Source of the DNA: Egicoccus sp. AB-alg2
GTDB taxonomy: Bacteria > Actinomycetota > Nitriliruptoria > Nitriliruptorales > Nitriliruptoraceae
Direction: 5' to 3'
Assembly: GCF_041821065.1 (NCBI RefSeq)
Contig: NZ_JBGUAX010000017.1
Span: 1-38,918 of the forward strand
DNA length: 38,918 nucleotides
In this document: piece by piece, positions 14,275-27,600 of the stretch
Layout of the letters: every line of letters starts with the position of its first letter
Numbering within the stretch: the stretch's first letter is position 1
The notes under the pieces: model-generated
What the model saw: only the letters and a program-made list of their open reading frames with translations
What the model was told of the DNA's origin: nothing
Database searches by the model: none
Position numbers and translations under genes: made by a program

Positions 14275-16724
14275 TTGGCGAGCGGGGTCGTGGGACGGCG
14301 GGTCGTGGCAGCCGTGGTGGCACTGATGTCGGCGTGGCTGCTGCTGGCCGCCGCGCCCACGACCGCGCGCGCCGCCGACGGCGAGGGGCTGCAGCGCATC
14401 GACCTCGGCGCCACCGTCACGGCCAACTTCGGCCGCGGTGCCGGCGCCGGGTCCTGGACGCTGGTCGGGATCGAGTTCTCCCCCCGCGTCCCCATCGCCG
14501 GGCGCGTCGAGGTCGGCGGCATGGGCATGACCCGTGGCGGGGCGGTCCACGAGGTGGAGGTGTCGGCCGGCGCCACGAAGGTGTTCCACCTGCTGCTGCC
14601 GCCCTCGGAGGACCTGCAGGCCAGCTTCGTCGCGTCCGACGGCACGCGCGTCACCCTGCCGCGTCCCCAGCAGGTCGGCCGCGAGGACGTGCTCGTCGGC
14701 GCGATCGGCGCGGCGCCGGCCCTGCCCACGCCGCTGAACGTCGCCGGTCTGGACCGGCCGATCAACGGCGTCGCGGTCGACCCGGCCGTCGTCGACCTGG
14801 GCCCGCGGGCCCTGGACGCCCTGGACGCGCTGGTGGTCCCGGCCGCGGACCTCGCGGCGATGGACGACGCGCGGCGCCACACCCTGGCCGTGGCGGCCAC
14901 CAGCGGCCTGGACCTGGTCGTGCCGGTGCGGGCGGGCGACGACGCGCTACCGCTGCCGTGGAGCCCGATCGACGGGACGGACGCGGGTGCCGGCGGCGCG
15001 GCGGTGCTGCGGCCCAGCCCGGGGGCGTGGACCGTGGACGCCGCCGACCTCGACACCGGCGGCGGCGACGGGGTGCTGGTGGCGGCCACCAACGCCGGCC
15101 GTGGCCGGGTCGTCGCACTGGCCCAGGCGCCGGGCGAGCCCGGCCCCCTGACCGACGCGGGCGTGTGGGCCGAGCTGTTCCAGCCGCGCGCCGACCTCGG
15201 GATGCCGCTGGGCAGCATGGACGACGGCGACCTCGGCAACCGACTGTTCGGCGGCACCTCGACGTTGCCGGGCATCGCCGGGGCGCTGGTGTTCCTGGTC
15301 GTCTACCTGGTGCTGGTCGGGCCGGTGAACGCGCTGGTGGTGCGGCGCCTGGGCCGCCGGGAGCTGACCTGGGTCACGGTCCCGGCCGTCACGGTCGTGT
15401 TCACCGCCGTGGCCGCGCTCACGGCCGCCGGCGGCGGACCGTCCAGCACCCCGGTGACCCGCGCGGCCTGGTGGCTGGACGGCGTCGGGCAGGAGGTCAC
15501 GGCGCTGAGCCTGCAGGCCCCCTCGCGCGGCACCCACCAGGTCACCTTCCCCGGCGCACGCGACACGATGGTGGGCACGTTCTGGAACGACGTGACCTCG
15601 TTCAACCGCTTCGACGGCACCGACACCACCTTCAGCGCCCACCTCGAGGCCCTGCAGACCACCACCGCGGTCGCGTTCGGGCCGGCCTCGGCACCGCCGC
15701 CGCTGGACGTCACCGCCACCTACACCGACGGTGTGCTGGAGGTGAACCTCGCCAACCGCGCCGAGGTGGACCTCGAGGACGTCCGGATCCTGGCCGCGAC
15801 CGCGTCGAAGGAGCTGGGCACGTTGCCGGCCGGCGACGACGTCACGGTCACGGTCGACGACCTCGAGGCGACCCTGCCGCGCCCACCCGGCGACCAGGGG
15901 CTGCGCATGATGGGCGGAATGCGGGGCGGGCAGGGCAACGGCGAGCCCCCGGGCCCGACGGCCGCCGAACGCCTGCTGGCCTGGAACGTCCTCGACCGCA
16001 GCCCCGGGGTCGTGTGGGTCACCGCGGCCACCCGTCAGGACCTGGGCTTCACGCCGCCCCGCCTGTCCGGCTCGGTCGACGACCGCGGCAGCTTCGTGGC
16101 CGTCGGCGTGACGCCGGCCCACGACGGCGCCACCGTCCTGCCCCACGAGGTCCGGCGCGACCTGCTGCGCCGCGGCGTGTTCACGCCCTGGCGCCAGCAC
16201 CCCCTGACGGTCGACGGCGAGATGGAGGTCGTCCTGCGTTTCCGGCTGCCGGCCTCGGACACCGCGACGGCACTGGTGTCCACCCTCGACCAGGGCGGCG
16301 CCGTGCGGGCCATGGACATGGGGATGATGGACCCGTGGGGCGACGGCTGCTTCGAGGTGACGCGGGTCGACGCGGACGGCAACCAGTCCGAACCCGAGGA
16401 GCAGTGCGGCCCCGAGGTGGCCTGCCCACCGGGCTCGCGCGAGTGTGGCGGTGACGAGCAGCGCGTGGAGGCCTGCTTCGAGGACGGCTCGTGCCAGATC
16501 GCCGAACGCGTCGCCGTCGCGCAGGCGCCGGCGCCACCGCAGGAGGGCTTCGAGGTCTACGACCGCCAGCAGCGCGGCTGGGTGCCCGCCGCCGACGTCT
16601 TCGGCAAGGACGGGCGCGGCGATCCGGCCCGGGTGGTGTCCCCGTTCGGCGAGGTGCTCGTGCGCGCCCGCAACGTCGGGTTCCTGCCCTTCGGCCAGCG
16701 CGGCCTCGGCATGGAGGGACGGGC

Positions 16725-16728
<4 letters not shown>
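14275..16728 (+). CDS. Large exported membrane protein, first gene of ABC/MoxR operon
   Basis: The product is 817 residues. A signal peptide ends near residue 34 (LLLAAAPTTARA). A long extracytoplasmic region follows, then two membrane helices at about 333-356 (IAGALVFLVVYLVLVGPVN) and 363-388. A second extracytoplasmic domain follows with a Met/Gly-rich loop (RMMGGMRGGQGNG). A Cys-rich segment near 691-742 has six cysteines (including EEQCGPEVACPPGSRECGG) that probably form disulfides. The TTG start at 14275 has GAGGGAG just upstream. The stop overlaps the ATG of the ABC ATPase (ATGA). I do not recognise a named family, but proteins of this layout often sit ahead of ABC-2 genes and may act as their extracytoplasmic partner. 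Role inferred from context only. Confidence 0.8.
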
Positions 16729-17725
<997 letters not shown>

Positions 17726-17729
<4 letters not shown>

Positions 17730-18727
17730 GGGCGCCGGTGCTCAACCCGGTCCTGCGCCGCGAGCTGCTGGAGCGCTGGCGCGGCCGGCGGGCGGCGGTC
17801 GTGCTGACGGTCTACCTCGGCGTCCTCGGCGGTCTGCTGCTGCTGGCGCGCTGGCTGGCCACCAGCTTCCTCGAGCAGCAGGCGGCCAACGGCTGGACAC
17901 CGATCACGGCCAGCGGTCCGGTGCTGGGCCGCTTCCTGCTGGAGAACCTGCTGGCGGGCGTGCTGGGGCTGGTGCTGTTCATCGCGCCCGGCTACGCGGC
18001 GGCGCAGCTGGCCGGTGAACGCGAACGGCGGACCCTGGGGCTGCTGCGTATCACGCTGCTGCGGCCGTGGAACATCGTGCTGGGCAAGCTCGGGGCCGCC
18101 TCGGCGTGGTCGGTGCTGCTGGTGCTGGTGACCGCGCCGCTGGCCGCGACCGCGTTCGTGCTGGGCGGCGCGACCCTGGGCGACCTGCTGAAGGGGCTGC
18201 TGGTCGTCGTGGTCGTGGCCGTCTCGGTCGCGGCGATGGCGATCGGGATCTCCGCCCGGACCCGCCGCACGACCGGCGCGGTGGTGCTGACGTACGGGCT
18301 GGTGCTCGTGCTGGTCATCGGCACGCTCATCGCCGCGTTCGCGGAGTTCGCCGCCCGGGACTTCTCCATGCCCGACGCCCAGCGGCCGGTCGCGATGTAC
18401 GCCAACCCGTTCTACGCCCTGGCGGACGCGTCGGGGGCCTCCAGCCGCGGGGCGTTCATGGGCGGCGGGATGCCGTCGGTGCTCACCCCGTTCGCAGCCG
18501 CGCTGCCGAACGACCTCGCCTTCGGTGGCGTCGACGTCATGCCGGCTATGGACGTGGCGGTCGGGTTCGCCGCCGACGGTGCGCCGCTGGTCGCGGACGG
18601 GCCGGGGGTGTTCGAGCGCAACCCGGTGTGGCCGATCACGCTGGTCGTGTACGTGCTGTTCGGGTTCCTCGGGCTGCTGCTGGCGACCCGCTCCCTGGGG
18701 CCGCGTGACGGCGTGCGGGAGACCTGA
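17726..18727 (+). CDS. ABC-2 type permease
   Basis: The product is 333 residues with about six membrane helices: VVLTVYLGVLGGLLLLARW, LLENLLAGVLGLVLFIAPGY, the pair around SVLLVLVTAPLAATAFVLGG and GLLVVVVVAVSVAAMAIGI, VVLTYGLVLVLVIGTLIAAF, and a last one near the C-terminus (ITLVVYVLFGFLGLLLATR). Between helices two and three the segment GERERRTLGLLRITLLRPWNIVLGK is the typical ABC-2 coupling region (E-R-x-x-G-T/L-L) that contacts the ATPase. A loop of about 80 residues lies outside before the last helix. It overlaps the ATPase gene by four bases and is followed after two bases by the GQ-repeat gene. Confidence 0.92.
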
Positions 18728-18729
18728 CG

Positions 18730-20400
18730 ATGAGCGCCACCCCCGCGGTCCGTGACCAGGCGCTGGCGGTCCCCGCCACGCCGGGGCTGGACGCCCTGTT
18801 GCGCCGGGGTCGGCGGCGGGTGCGGCGGGTGCGGTTCACCGACCGGGTCGGACCGGTCGTGGCCGTGGCGGCGGGCGCGGCGCTGGCCTGGACGCTCGTG
18901 TCGAGGTTCGTGCTGCTACCGGCGGTGACGTGGTGGGTGCTGGCCGGCTGCGCGGCCGCGGCGGTGCTGGTGCTGGCCGGGGTCGGCCTGCGACGGATCC
19001 CCGACGAGGTGGCGGCCGCGGCCGTCGACGGGCTGCTGGCCGCCAAGGACCGCTACCGCACCGCGTGGGAGCTGCGCGAGCAGGGCCGGCTCGCCGGTGC
19101 GTTGGACGGGCTGGCGCGCCGGCAACTGGTCGAGGCGGACACGGCCGCGGCCGGCGTGCGGACCCTGCCGTCGGCGCACCGCCCCGAGGGCCGCTGGCTC
19201 GTCCTCGCGCTGGTGCTGAGCGTGGCGGCCGGGGCGCTGGCCTTCGCGCCCGACCCGCACGCGGCCGAGCGCGAGCAGCGGGCCCGTGAGGCCGCCGCCG
19301 TCGAACGGGTCACCGAGGACCTGGAGCGGGCCGCCGAGGAGCTGGCCGAACTGGGCGAGCCCGGCGCGGCCGCCGCGGAACGCCTGCAGGCGCTGGCCGA
19401 GCAGCTGGACGGCCGCAGCCTGGAGCAGGCCCTGGAGGAGCTGGCGGCCGCCCGCGGCGAGCTGGCCCGCGAGCTGGACCCCGACCGCAACGGCCGCCGG
19501 GCCGCACTGGACGGGCTGGCACGGGAGCTGGGCCGCGACCCGCTCGCGCCCGGCGACTCGGTGCGGGCGCAGCTCGACGCGCTCGCCGGGGCGCTGGCCG
19601 CCGGCGAGGTGGACGATCCGGCGGCGCTGGCCGAGCGGCTGCGCGAGCTCGCCGAGGCGATCGCGGGCGGCCAACCCGAGGTGGCCGACGCCCTGCGCGA
19701 GGGCGCCGAGGCGCTCGAGGGCGGCGACCAGGCGGCTGCCAGCGGCGCGATCTCGTCGGCCTCGGGTGCGGTCGGCAACGCGGTCGCGTCGGCGGCCGGG
19801 CAGGGCGCGCTGGAGGCGACCGACGGCGTGCTGGGCCAGGCCCAGGGCAACCTGCGCGACGCCGCCCGCGGCGAGGGCCAGGGGCAAGGCCAGGGCCAAG
19901 GCCAGGGCCAAGGCCAGGGACAGGGCCAAGGGCAGGGGCAGGGCCAGGGCCAAGGCCAAGGCCAAGGCCAAGGCCAAGGGCAGGGCCAAGGGCAGGGGCA
20001 GGGGCAAGGGCAGGGGCAGGGCCAGGGGCAGGCCGGGCAGGGCGGCGGCGGGCAGGGCATCCAGCCGGGCGACGGCAACACCGGCACCGGCCAGGCCGAC
20101 GGCGCCGGCTCCGGCCAGGGCGCCCACGGCGACGGCCCCGAGCTGGACACCGTGTTCGCGCCGCCGCGGGTCGGCGGCGAGGACGACGAGTGGTACCTCG
20201 GCGGCCAGGACTCGGGTGCCGGCCCGGACGCCCAGGTCGGCAAGGCGCTGGGTCCGGGGGACGTCAACGGCGCGCTGGTGCCCTACCTCGACGTCCTCGG
20301 GACCTACCGCGACCTCGCCACGCGCACGATCGACCGGCCCGGCTTCCCCGCGGGCCGGCGCGATCTGGTGCGCGACTACTTCGACCAGCTCGCGCAGTGA
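18730..20400 (+). CDS. Membrane coiled-coil protein with Gly-Gln dipeptide tract
   Basis: The product is 556 residues. Two membrane helices lie near 38-82 (VVAVAAGAALAWTLVSRFVLL and WWVLAGCAAAAVLVLAGVGL) and a third near 158-176. About 200 residues of Ala/Glu/Leu heptad-rich helix follow (ERAAEELAELGEPGAAAAERL and onward). An uninterrupted tract of 26 Gly-Gln dipeptides spans 383-434. The Gly-rich link leads to a conserved-looking C-terminus (VPYLDVLGTYRDLATRTIDR, then RRDLVRDYFDQLAQ). Similar Q/G tracts occur in DUF4175-like envelope proteins, and the C-terminal motif recurs in proteins next to MoxR/vWA genes, as far as I recall. It probably acts as a membrane scaffold for the module; no enzymatic motif. 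Confidence 0.8.
   Translation: MSATPAVRDQALAVPATPGLDALLRRGRRRVRRVRFTDRVGPVVAVAAGAALAWTLVSRFVLLPAVTWWVLAGCAAAAVLVLAGVGLRRIPDEVAAAAVDGLLAAKDRYRTAWELREQGRLAGALDGLARRQLVEADTAAAGVRTLPSAHRPEGRWLVLALVLSVAAGALAFAPDPHAAEREQRAREAAAVERVTEDLERAAEELAELGEPGAAAAERLQALAEQLDGRSLEQALEELAAARGELARELDPDRNGRRAALDGLARELGRDPLAPGDSVRAQLDALAGALAAGEVDDPAALAERLRELAEAIAGGQPEVADALREGAEALEGGDQAAASGAISSASGAVGNAVASAAGQGALEATDGVLGQAQGNLRDAARGEGQGQGQGQGQGQGQGQGQGQGQGQGQGQGQGQGQGQGQGQGQGQGQGQGQGQAGQGGGGQGIQPGDGNTGTGQADGAGSGQGAHGDGPELDTVFAPPRVGGEDDEWYLGGQDSGAGPDAQVGKALGPGDVNGALVPYLDVLGTYRDLATRTIDRPGFPAGRRDLVRDYFDQLAQ
19876..20031 (+). repeat. Hexanucleotide repeat coding for (Gly-Gln)26
   Basis: 156 bases made of GGN-CAR hexamers, with GGC/GGG and CAG/CAA mixed. 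Exact hexamer identity is broken by synonymous changes, so the dipeptide pattern is kept at the protein level while perfect slippage tracts are avoided. That mixture suggests selection for the protein repeat rather than neutral expansion. Confidence 0.95.
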
Positions 20401-20499
20401 GCACCGACTGGCACGCCGACCGCCGCGCCACCGGCTGCCCCTGACCGTGACCGCCCCGACCGCCGCACCGCACGACGCACCGACCGACGAGGAACCGCG

Positions 20500-21486
<987 letters not shown>

Positions 21487-21503
21487 GCCGGGAAGGACGA
21501 CTG

Positions 21504-22454
21504 TTGCTGCTCGCGCCGGAGCTCGTGGCCCAGCTGGGACGTCACCAGCTGGTGCCGCGCCGTCGCGTGCGCGGCCGGTTCGTCGGCGGACACCGCTCCA
21601 CGCGGCTGGGCGCGTCGGTGGAGTTCGCCGACGTCCGCGAGTACGTGCCCGGTGACGACCCGCGGCGCATCGACCTGTCGGCCTCGCGCCGGCACGGTCG
21701 TCTGCAGGTAACGCTCACGGAGGCCGAGGACGACGCCGCCGCGCAGGTGGTCGTCGACCGCTCCGCGTCCATGCACGGGCGCAAGCGGCAGCTGGCGGAC
21801 CGGTTGACGGCCGGACTGGCGGTGCTGGGCGCCCGCGACGGGGTGCGGCTGTGGCTGGTCGCGCACGATCCCGAGAACGACGCCGACCGGGTGGGAGGTG
21901 GCTGGGCCCGCGGCAGCGGCGCGCTCGCCCAGGCCGGGCTGCTGCTGGGCGACACGGCCCGAGACCCGGCCGCCAGCGGCGACGGCGGCGGGGGCGACGG
22001 CGGCCGGGGTGACGGGAGTGAGGGGAGCGAATTGGGCGACGAGCCCGCCGGCCGGCCGGACCTGACCACCGCCGTCGGCCGGGCGGTCCGCGCGGCGGCC
22101 CGCGGCCCACTGGTGCTGGTCAGCGACCTGCTGTTCGACGGCTGGGACGTCACGGTCCGGGCGCTCGGCCGCGGCACCCGCGACGTGCTCGTCCTGCAGG
22201 TCCTCGACGTCGAGGAACTGCAGCCGCACCTGGTCGACGACGTCCGACTGGTCGACGCGGAGACGGGCGCGGAGGTCGAGGTCGGCGGCGACGACCACAG
22301 CGCGGCGGCCTACGCGGCCGCGCTGGCCGCCCACCTCGACGCCGTCGAGCGCGTGTGCACCTCGATCGGCGCGGCCCACGTGCTGGTGCCGACCGACGTG
22401 GACCTCGCCCAGCTGCTGTTGGCCGACCTGCCGTCGCTCGGGCTGGTGCGATGA
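21504..22454 (+). CDS. DUF58-family protein of MoxR module
   Basis: The product is 316 residues. The DUF58 core is clear: EFADVREYVPGDDPRRIDLSASRR, then QVVVDRSASMHG, a vWA-like strand with the DRSAS metal-site pattern. A Gly/Asp-rich loop of about 27 residues near 157-183 interrupts the fold. The later PLVLVSDLLFDGW and DVLVLQVLDVEEL strands complete it. The start is set at TTG 21504, with GGAAGGA six bases upstream; the frame is open further back through the MoxR gene but that part is a shadow. DUF58 proteins accompany MoxR and are thought to be adaptor or substrate proteins at the membrane face. No N-terminal helices are visible, unlike longer family members. Confidence 0.88.
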   Translation: MLLAPELVAQLGRHQLVPRRRVRGRFVGGHRSTRLGASVEFADVREYVPGDDPRRIDLSASRRHGRLQVTLTEAEDDAAAQVVVDRSASMHGRKRQLADRLTAGLAVLGARDGVRLWLVAHDPENDADRVGGGWARGSGALAQAGLLLGDTARDPAASGDGGGGDGGRGDGSEGSELGDEPAGRPDLTTAVGRAVRAAARGPLVLVSDLLFDGWDVTVRALGRGTRDVLVLQVLDVEELQPHLVDDVRLVDAETGAEVEVGGDDHSAAAYAAALAAHLDAVERVCTSIGAAHVLVPTDVDLAQLLLADLPSLGLVR

Positions 22455-22511
22455 CCACGGACGCGCCGCGGGGGACGCGATGACGACGCACACACGGGGT
22501 GGGGTGACGCC

Positions 22512-24611
22512 GTGAGGTTGCTGGCGCCGCTCGGGCTGGTCGCGGCCGTCGCCGCGGTCCCGCTGGTGCTGTGGTACCTGCTGCGGCCGCGCCGGCGGCG
22601 GGTCGTCGTCGGCTCGACGTACCTGTGGCGGGCGGTGCAGCGTCCGGCCACCGCCGCGACCCCGTGGCAGCGCTTCCGCGGGGACGCGACGTTCTGGCTG
22701 GTGCTGCTGGCCCTGCTGGCGCTGGCGTTCGCGCTGGCGCGGCCGGCCGTGCCGGTCCCGGTGGCGCTGGGCGACCACACCATCCTGGTGATGGACGGCT
22801 CCGGGTCAATGCTGGCCGACGAGGGCGGCGTGACCCGCGCCGAACTGGCGCGTCGCACGGCCGAGGAGCTCACCTCGTCGTTGGGTCCCGGGCAGGAGGT
22901 GTCGATCATCGACGCCGGCCCGCGGGCCCGGATCGCGCTGTCGGGTTCCACCGACGCCCGCGAGGTGGCGCGCACGCTGGCACGCATCGCGCCGCGCCAC
23001 GCGCCCGCCGACCTGGCCGACGCGTTCACGCTGGCCACCTCGCTGCAGCGGCCCGGGCAGCGCACCGTCGTGCACCTGCTCACCGACGCGATGGTGCCCG
23101 GCGACGCCGCGGCCGCCGCCCCGGCGGGGCTGACCGTCACCGCGGTCGGCAGCGACCGGCCCAACGTGGCGATCACCCGGATCACCTCGGCACCGCTGGG
23201 CAGCGGCGAGCACCAGGTCCTGACGCAGGTCCGCTCGTTCTCCGGCACCGCCGCCAGCGGCCGGCTGGTGCTGTCGGTCGACGACGTGCCGGTGCTGGAA
23301 CAGTCCCTGCGGCTGGCACCGCGGGCGACCGAGGACGTGGTCGTGACCGTGCCCGGCGTCGCCGGCGACGACGGGGCGCGGCTGACCGCGCGGCTGTCGC
23401 TGCGTGAGGACGTGACCGGCGAGGTCCCCGACGCGCTGCCGTTCGACGACGTGGCGACGACCGTGCTCTCGGAGAGCCGTGACCTGCAGGTGCTGCTGGC
23501 CGGACCGGGCAACACGTTCCTGCAGGCCGCGCTCGCGTCGGTGCCCGGCCTGGTGGTGGAGACGGCCCCGCGGGTGCCGGAGGAGCTGACCGCGGTCGAC
23601 GTGCTGGTCGTCGACCGGGTCGCGGCCCCGGAGCAGCTGACCGTGCCGACCCTGCTGGTGGCGCCCACCTCGTGGCCCGAGGGCGTCATGGTGGACGGCA
23701 CCGCCGACCTGCCGGCGTTGACCCACCAGGCGACCGACCACCCGCTGCTGACCGACGTGGACCTGACCGGGCTGGCCGTCGCCGCCACCGAGGTGCTGGC
23801 CGCGCCGCAGCTGACGGCGCTCGCGTCCTCGCCGGACGCGGGCCTGCTGTTCGCCGGCCGTGTCGGTGACGCGCCCGCGGTCGCGATCCCGTTCGACCTG
23901 CTGGCCTCCGACCTGCCGCTGCGCCCCGCGTGGCCGTTGCTGGTCGCGAACACGACCCGCTGGCTGACCGGCGGGGCGGCCGGCAGCGGGGCCGTGCCGG
24001 CCGGGTCGATGGTGGCGTTGCCGTCCCCGGCCGGGACCACCAGCATCGTCGCGACCTCACCGAACGGCGAGGAGGTGCGGATCGATCCGGCCGCGCCGGC
24101 GCTGTTGGTCGACACCGTCGGCACCTGGCAGGTGACGTTCCGCGGCGCCGAGGGCGAGGCCGCCGAAGGGCTGGTGCTGCCGGTCACCTCGGCGCTGGAC
24201 GAGGGCGACCTGTCGAAGCCGCGACCCGAACCGGGCTCGCCGGCGGCGGGGGCCCGCCCGGAGATGGGCGAGGGCGTGCAGTCGCTGATCTGGCCGCTGG
24301 TGCTGGGCGCGCTGGTGCTGCTGCTGCTCGAGTGGCTGTGGAGCCACGGCGGCCGCCAGTGGTGGGCGCGCCAGCGCGAGGGCCGGCTGGCGAAGGTGCG
24401 CCGCGCGCTGGGCGGCGCCGCCGGGGGCGTTCGGCGTGCCGGACGGCCGCCTGCCAAGCCGCCGTCCGCGAACCCGCCGGCCGGGCCGGCGTGGGGGCCG
24501 CCGTCAGGGCCGCCGCCCGCTGGTCCGCCCTCCGCTGGTCCGCCGCCGGGCGCGCCACCGGGGGCCGGGTCGCCACCGGGGACGCCGCCGCGGACGAAGG
24601 TGCCGTCGTGA
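22512..24611 (+). CDS. BatA-like vWA membrane protein
   Basis: The product is 699 residues. It starts with the BatA-type N-terminal helix and motif (LAPLGLVAAVAAVPLVLWYLLRPRRR) and a second helix at 60-77. A von Willebrand A domain follows whose metal site DGSGSM (95-100) is intact. Beta-sandwich-like segments and a GATase-like part follow, with one more helix near 593-613 (LVLGALVLLLLEWLW). The final 50 or so residues are proline-rich (PPSGPPPAGPPSAGPPPG). The GTG at 22512 follows 57 bases after the DUF58 stop and overlaps nothing. It should work with MoxR at the membrane. The GTGA overlap with the next gene shows tight coupling. Confidence 0.88.
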   Translation: MRLLAPLGLVAAVAAVPLVLWYLLRPRRRRVVVGSTYLWRAVQRPATAATPWQRFRGDATFWLVLLALLALAFALARPAVPVPVALGDHTILVMDGSGSMLADEGGVTRAELARRTAEELTSSLGPGQEVSIIDAGPRARIALSGSTDAREVARTLARIAPRHAPADLADAFTLATSLQRPGQRTVVHLLTDAMVPGDAAAAAPAGLTVTAVGSDRPNVAITRITSAPLGSGEHQVLTQVRSFSGTAASGRLVLSVDDVPVLEQSLRLAPRATEDVVVTVPGVAGDDGARLTARLSLREDVTGEVPDALPFDDVATTVLSESRDLQVLLAGPGNTFLQAALASVPGLVVETAPRVPEELTAVDVLVVDRVAAPEQLTVPTLLVAPTSWPEGVMVDGTADLPALTHQATDHPLLTDVDLTGLAVAATEVLAAPQLTALASSPDAGLLFAGRVGDAPAVAIPFDLLASDLPLRPAWPLLVANTTRWLTGGAAGSGAVPAGSMVALPSPAGTTSIVATSPNGEEVRIDPAAPALLVDTVGTWQVTFRGAEGEAAEGLVLPVTSALDEGDLSKPRPEPGSPAAGARPEMGEGVQSLIWPLVLGALVLLLLEWLWSHGGRQWWARQREGRLAKVRRALGGAAGGVRRAGRPPAKPPSANPPAGPAWGPPSGPPPAGPPSAGPPPGAPPGAGSPPGTPPRTKVPS

Positions 24612-27600
24612 GCTGGTGGCCGCTGCACCTCGACACCCCCGCCTGGCTGGCCGCGCTGGCGGTGGTCCCGCTCGTGCTGTGGCTCGGCTGGCGGCACGCC
24701 GGCGACCGGGACCGCGCGCTGCGTCGCGCGACCGCGTTGCGGGCGCTGGCGGTGGGCCTGCTGGTGCTGGCGCTGGCCGGCCCGCGCTGGGACGCCGCCG
24801 GGCGGGCCGTCGACCTGGTCGTGGTCGTGGACGCCTCCGACTCCACCCTGGCGGCGCGCGCCGAGGCCCAGGCCTGGATCTCGGCGGCCACGGTCGGCCA
24901 GCAGCGCGGCGACCGCCTCGCCGTCGCGGCGGTCGGGCGCGACGCCCAGGTCGAGCACGGCCTGCGCGAACAGGCCACGGGCGGGGCCCTCACCGTGCGC
25001 GTCGACGGCTCGGAGACCGACCTGGCCCGCGGCCTGCGGCTCGCGCAGGGACTGGCCGGCTCCGAGCAGCGGCGGCGGGTCGTGCTCCTCACCGACGGCT
25101 TCGCCACCCGCGGCGACGCGGCGCAGGCGATCCGCGAGCTCGAGGACGCCGGCATCCCCGTCGACGTCGTGCCGCTGGGGAGCGACGGCGGCATCGCCGA
25201 CGTGCTGATCGAGGGCGTGCGCGTGCCGTCGCGGGTCCGCCAGGGCGACGCCTACGACGTCACGGTCGTGATGACCAACACCGGGACGGCCCCGGCGGGC
25301 GCCACGGTCGTGGTCAGCGCCGACGGCGAGGAGATCCACCGCGAGGCGGTCGAGCTGCCGCCCGGCCGCAGCGAGCTCCGCGTCCCGCGCACGGCCGAAC
25401 GCACCGACGAGACCGGCGGCGACGCGGGCGGCAGCGAGGCGGCCGGCGGTGGGGACGGCGGCGAGGCCGGCAACGGCGATGGGACGGCAAGGGGCGGCGC
25501 CATCCGCTACGAGGCGCGGCTGGAGTCGGCCGCCTCGATCGAGCCGCGCAACGACCTCGGCGTCGCCGCGGTGCAGGTCGAGGGCCCGGCCAGCGTGCTG
25601 GTCGTCGACGGCTCCGCCGGTGGTGAGGGCGGCGGCCACGACGCGGACGAGCTCGTGCGGCTGCTGGAGGCCGGCGGGCTGCCGGTGACGCGCCACCCGG
25701 TCGACGCCGGGTTCCCGCCGCTGGACCGGCTGCTGGGCCACGACGCCACGATCCTCGTCGACGTCCACGCCGACGAGATCGGCGAACCGGGCGCCGTGGC
25801 GCTGGACGCCTACGTCCGTGACGCCGGTCGTGGGCTGGTGGTCGTCGGCGGCGAGCAGTCCTACGGCGTCGGCGGCTACGACGGCACCCGGCTCGAGGAG
25901 CTGCTGCCGGTGTTCGCCCGCATCCAGGACCCGCAGCGGCGACCGTCCGTGGCGCAGGCCCTCGTCGTGGACGTGTCCGGGTCGATGGGCGCCTGCCACT
26001 GCCGTCCCGACGGGTTCGGTGGCGGCCCGGTCGCCGAGGAGGGCGGCCCGAACAAGACCGACATCTCCCGCGAGGCCGTCGCGCGCGCCATCGAGAACCT
26101 CGACGCGCAGGACACCGTCGGCGTGCTGGCCTTCCACACCGAGGCCGAGTGGGTCCTGCCGCTGCAGCAGCTGCCCGACCAGGCCATCGTCGACGACGCG
26201 CTCGGCAGCCTGTTCCCCAACGGCGACACCTCCATCGGGCAGGCCCTGGAGGAGGCGATCGCCGGGCTCAAGGACGCCGACGCCCGGCTGCGGCACATCG
26301 TGCTGTTCACGGACGGGTTCACCAGCGAGTCGGGGCTGGAGGACATCGCCGCCGAGGCCGCCGAGCAGGGCATCACGGTGTCCGTGGTCGGCACCGGCGA
26401 GGGCACCGACGACGTGCTGGAGCGCATGGCCGAGGTCGGCGGCGGACGGTTCTACCCGGGCCGCGACCTGTCCTCGATCCCGTCCGTGCTGGCCAGCGAG
26501 GTGCAGATGGTGTCGAGGCCGCTCATCGAGGAGGGCCGCTTCACCCCCATCGTGACCGCCGTCGACGAGGTCACCGCCCCGCTGACCGAGTCGCCGCCGC
26601 TGCTCGGGTACGTGGCCACGACCGCCAAGCCGACCGCCCGGACGCTGCTGCGCATCGGCGACGAGCGCGACCCGCTGCTGGCCACCTGGCAGGCGGGCCT
26701 CGGCACCGTCGCCGCCTGGACCTCGGACGCGACGACCCGCTGGTCCGCGCCCTGGAGCGGCTGGGACGGTGCCCGGGACCTGTGGGGCGCGCTGGTGCGC
26801 TCCACCCTGCCGGCCGACGAGGGCGGCGCGGTCGACGTCCGTGCCGACGTCACCAGCGACGGGCTCGAGCTCGGGCTCACCAGCGCCGAGGCACTCCCTG
26901 GCGACGTCACCGCGACCGCGATCGTGGTCGATCCCGACGGCAGCCGCCGCGAGGTACCGCTGACGCGCAGCGACCTGGACGCGTTCGAGGCGACCGTGCC
27001 GGCCGGCGGCAACGGCGTCCACGCGGTGACGATCCTGCTCGAACGCGGCGGCACCGAGGTGGCCCGGCGCACCGTCACGGCGGTGCGCTCCTACCCGGCC
27101 GAGTACGCCGCCAGCACCGGCAGCCGCGAAGCGGCCCAGGCCCTGGTCGGCGACCTCGGCCGGTTCGACCCGGACCCGGCGCTGGCGTTCACGCGCGAGG
27201 GCACGACGCCGGGCAGTACCCCACGCGACCTGACCGGGCCGCTGCTGCTGTTGGCGCTGCTGACGCTGCCCGTCGACGTCGGGCTGCGTCGCCTGCGGCT
27301 GGAGCGCGGTGACCTGCGGCAGCTGCTGCGCCGGCGGACACCGGCGGCGCGGCCGGCCGCCGCCAGCGGCGCGACGGCGCTGGCCGGCTCGCGGGCCGCC
27401 GCCCGCGCCGCGGAAGCCACGCCGCCGCCGGTGTGGGCCGCGCCGGGCGGTCCGCCGCGAACCTCGACGACCACGCCGGACGGTCTCCCGCCGACCTCGA
27501 CGGGCACGCCGGACGCTCCACGGCCGACCGCGACGGGCACGCCGGAAGGTGCGCCGCCGACCGCGCCGGCCACGCCGGACCGGCCCCAGGCGCGGCCGCC

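Noticed and set aside
22310-27022. 1570-codon minus-strand open frame
   Set aside because: It is antisense to two clear vWA genes, is Ser/Ala/Arg-rich without any domain, and exists because high third-position GC keeps stops rare on the opposite strand.
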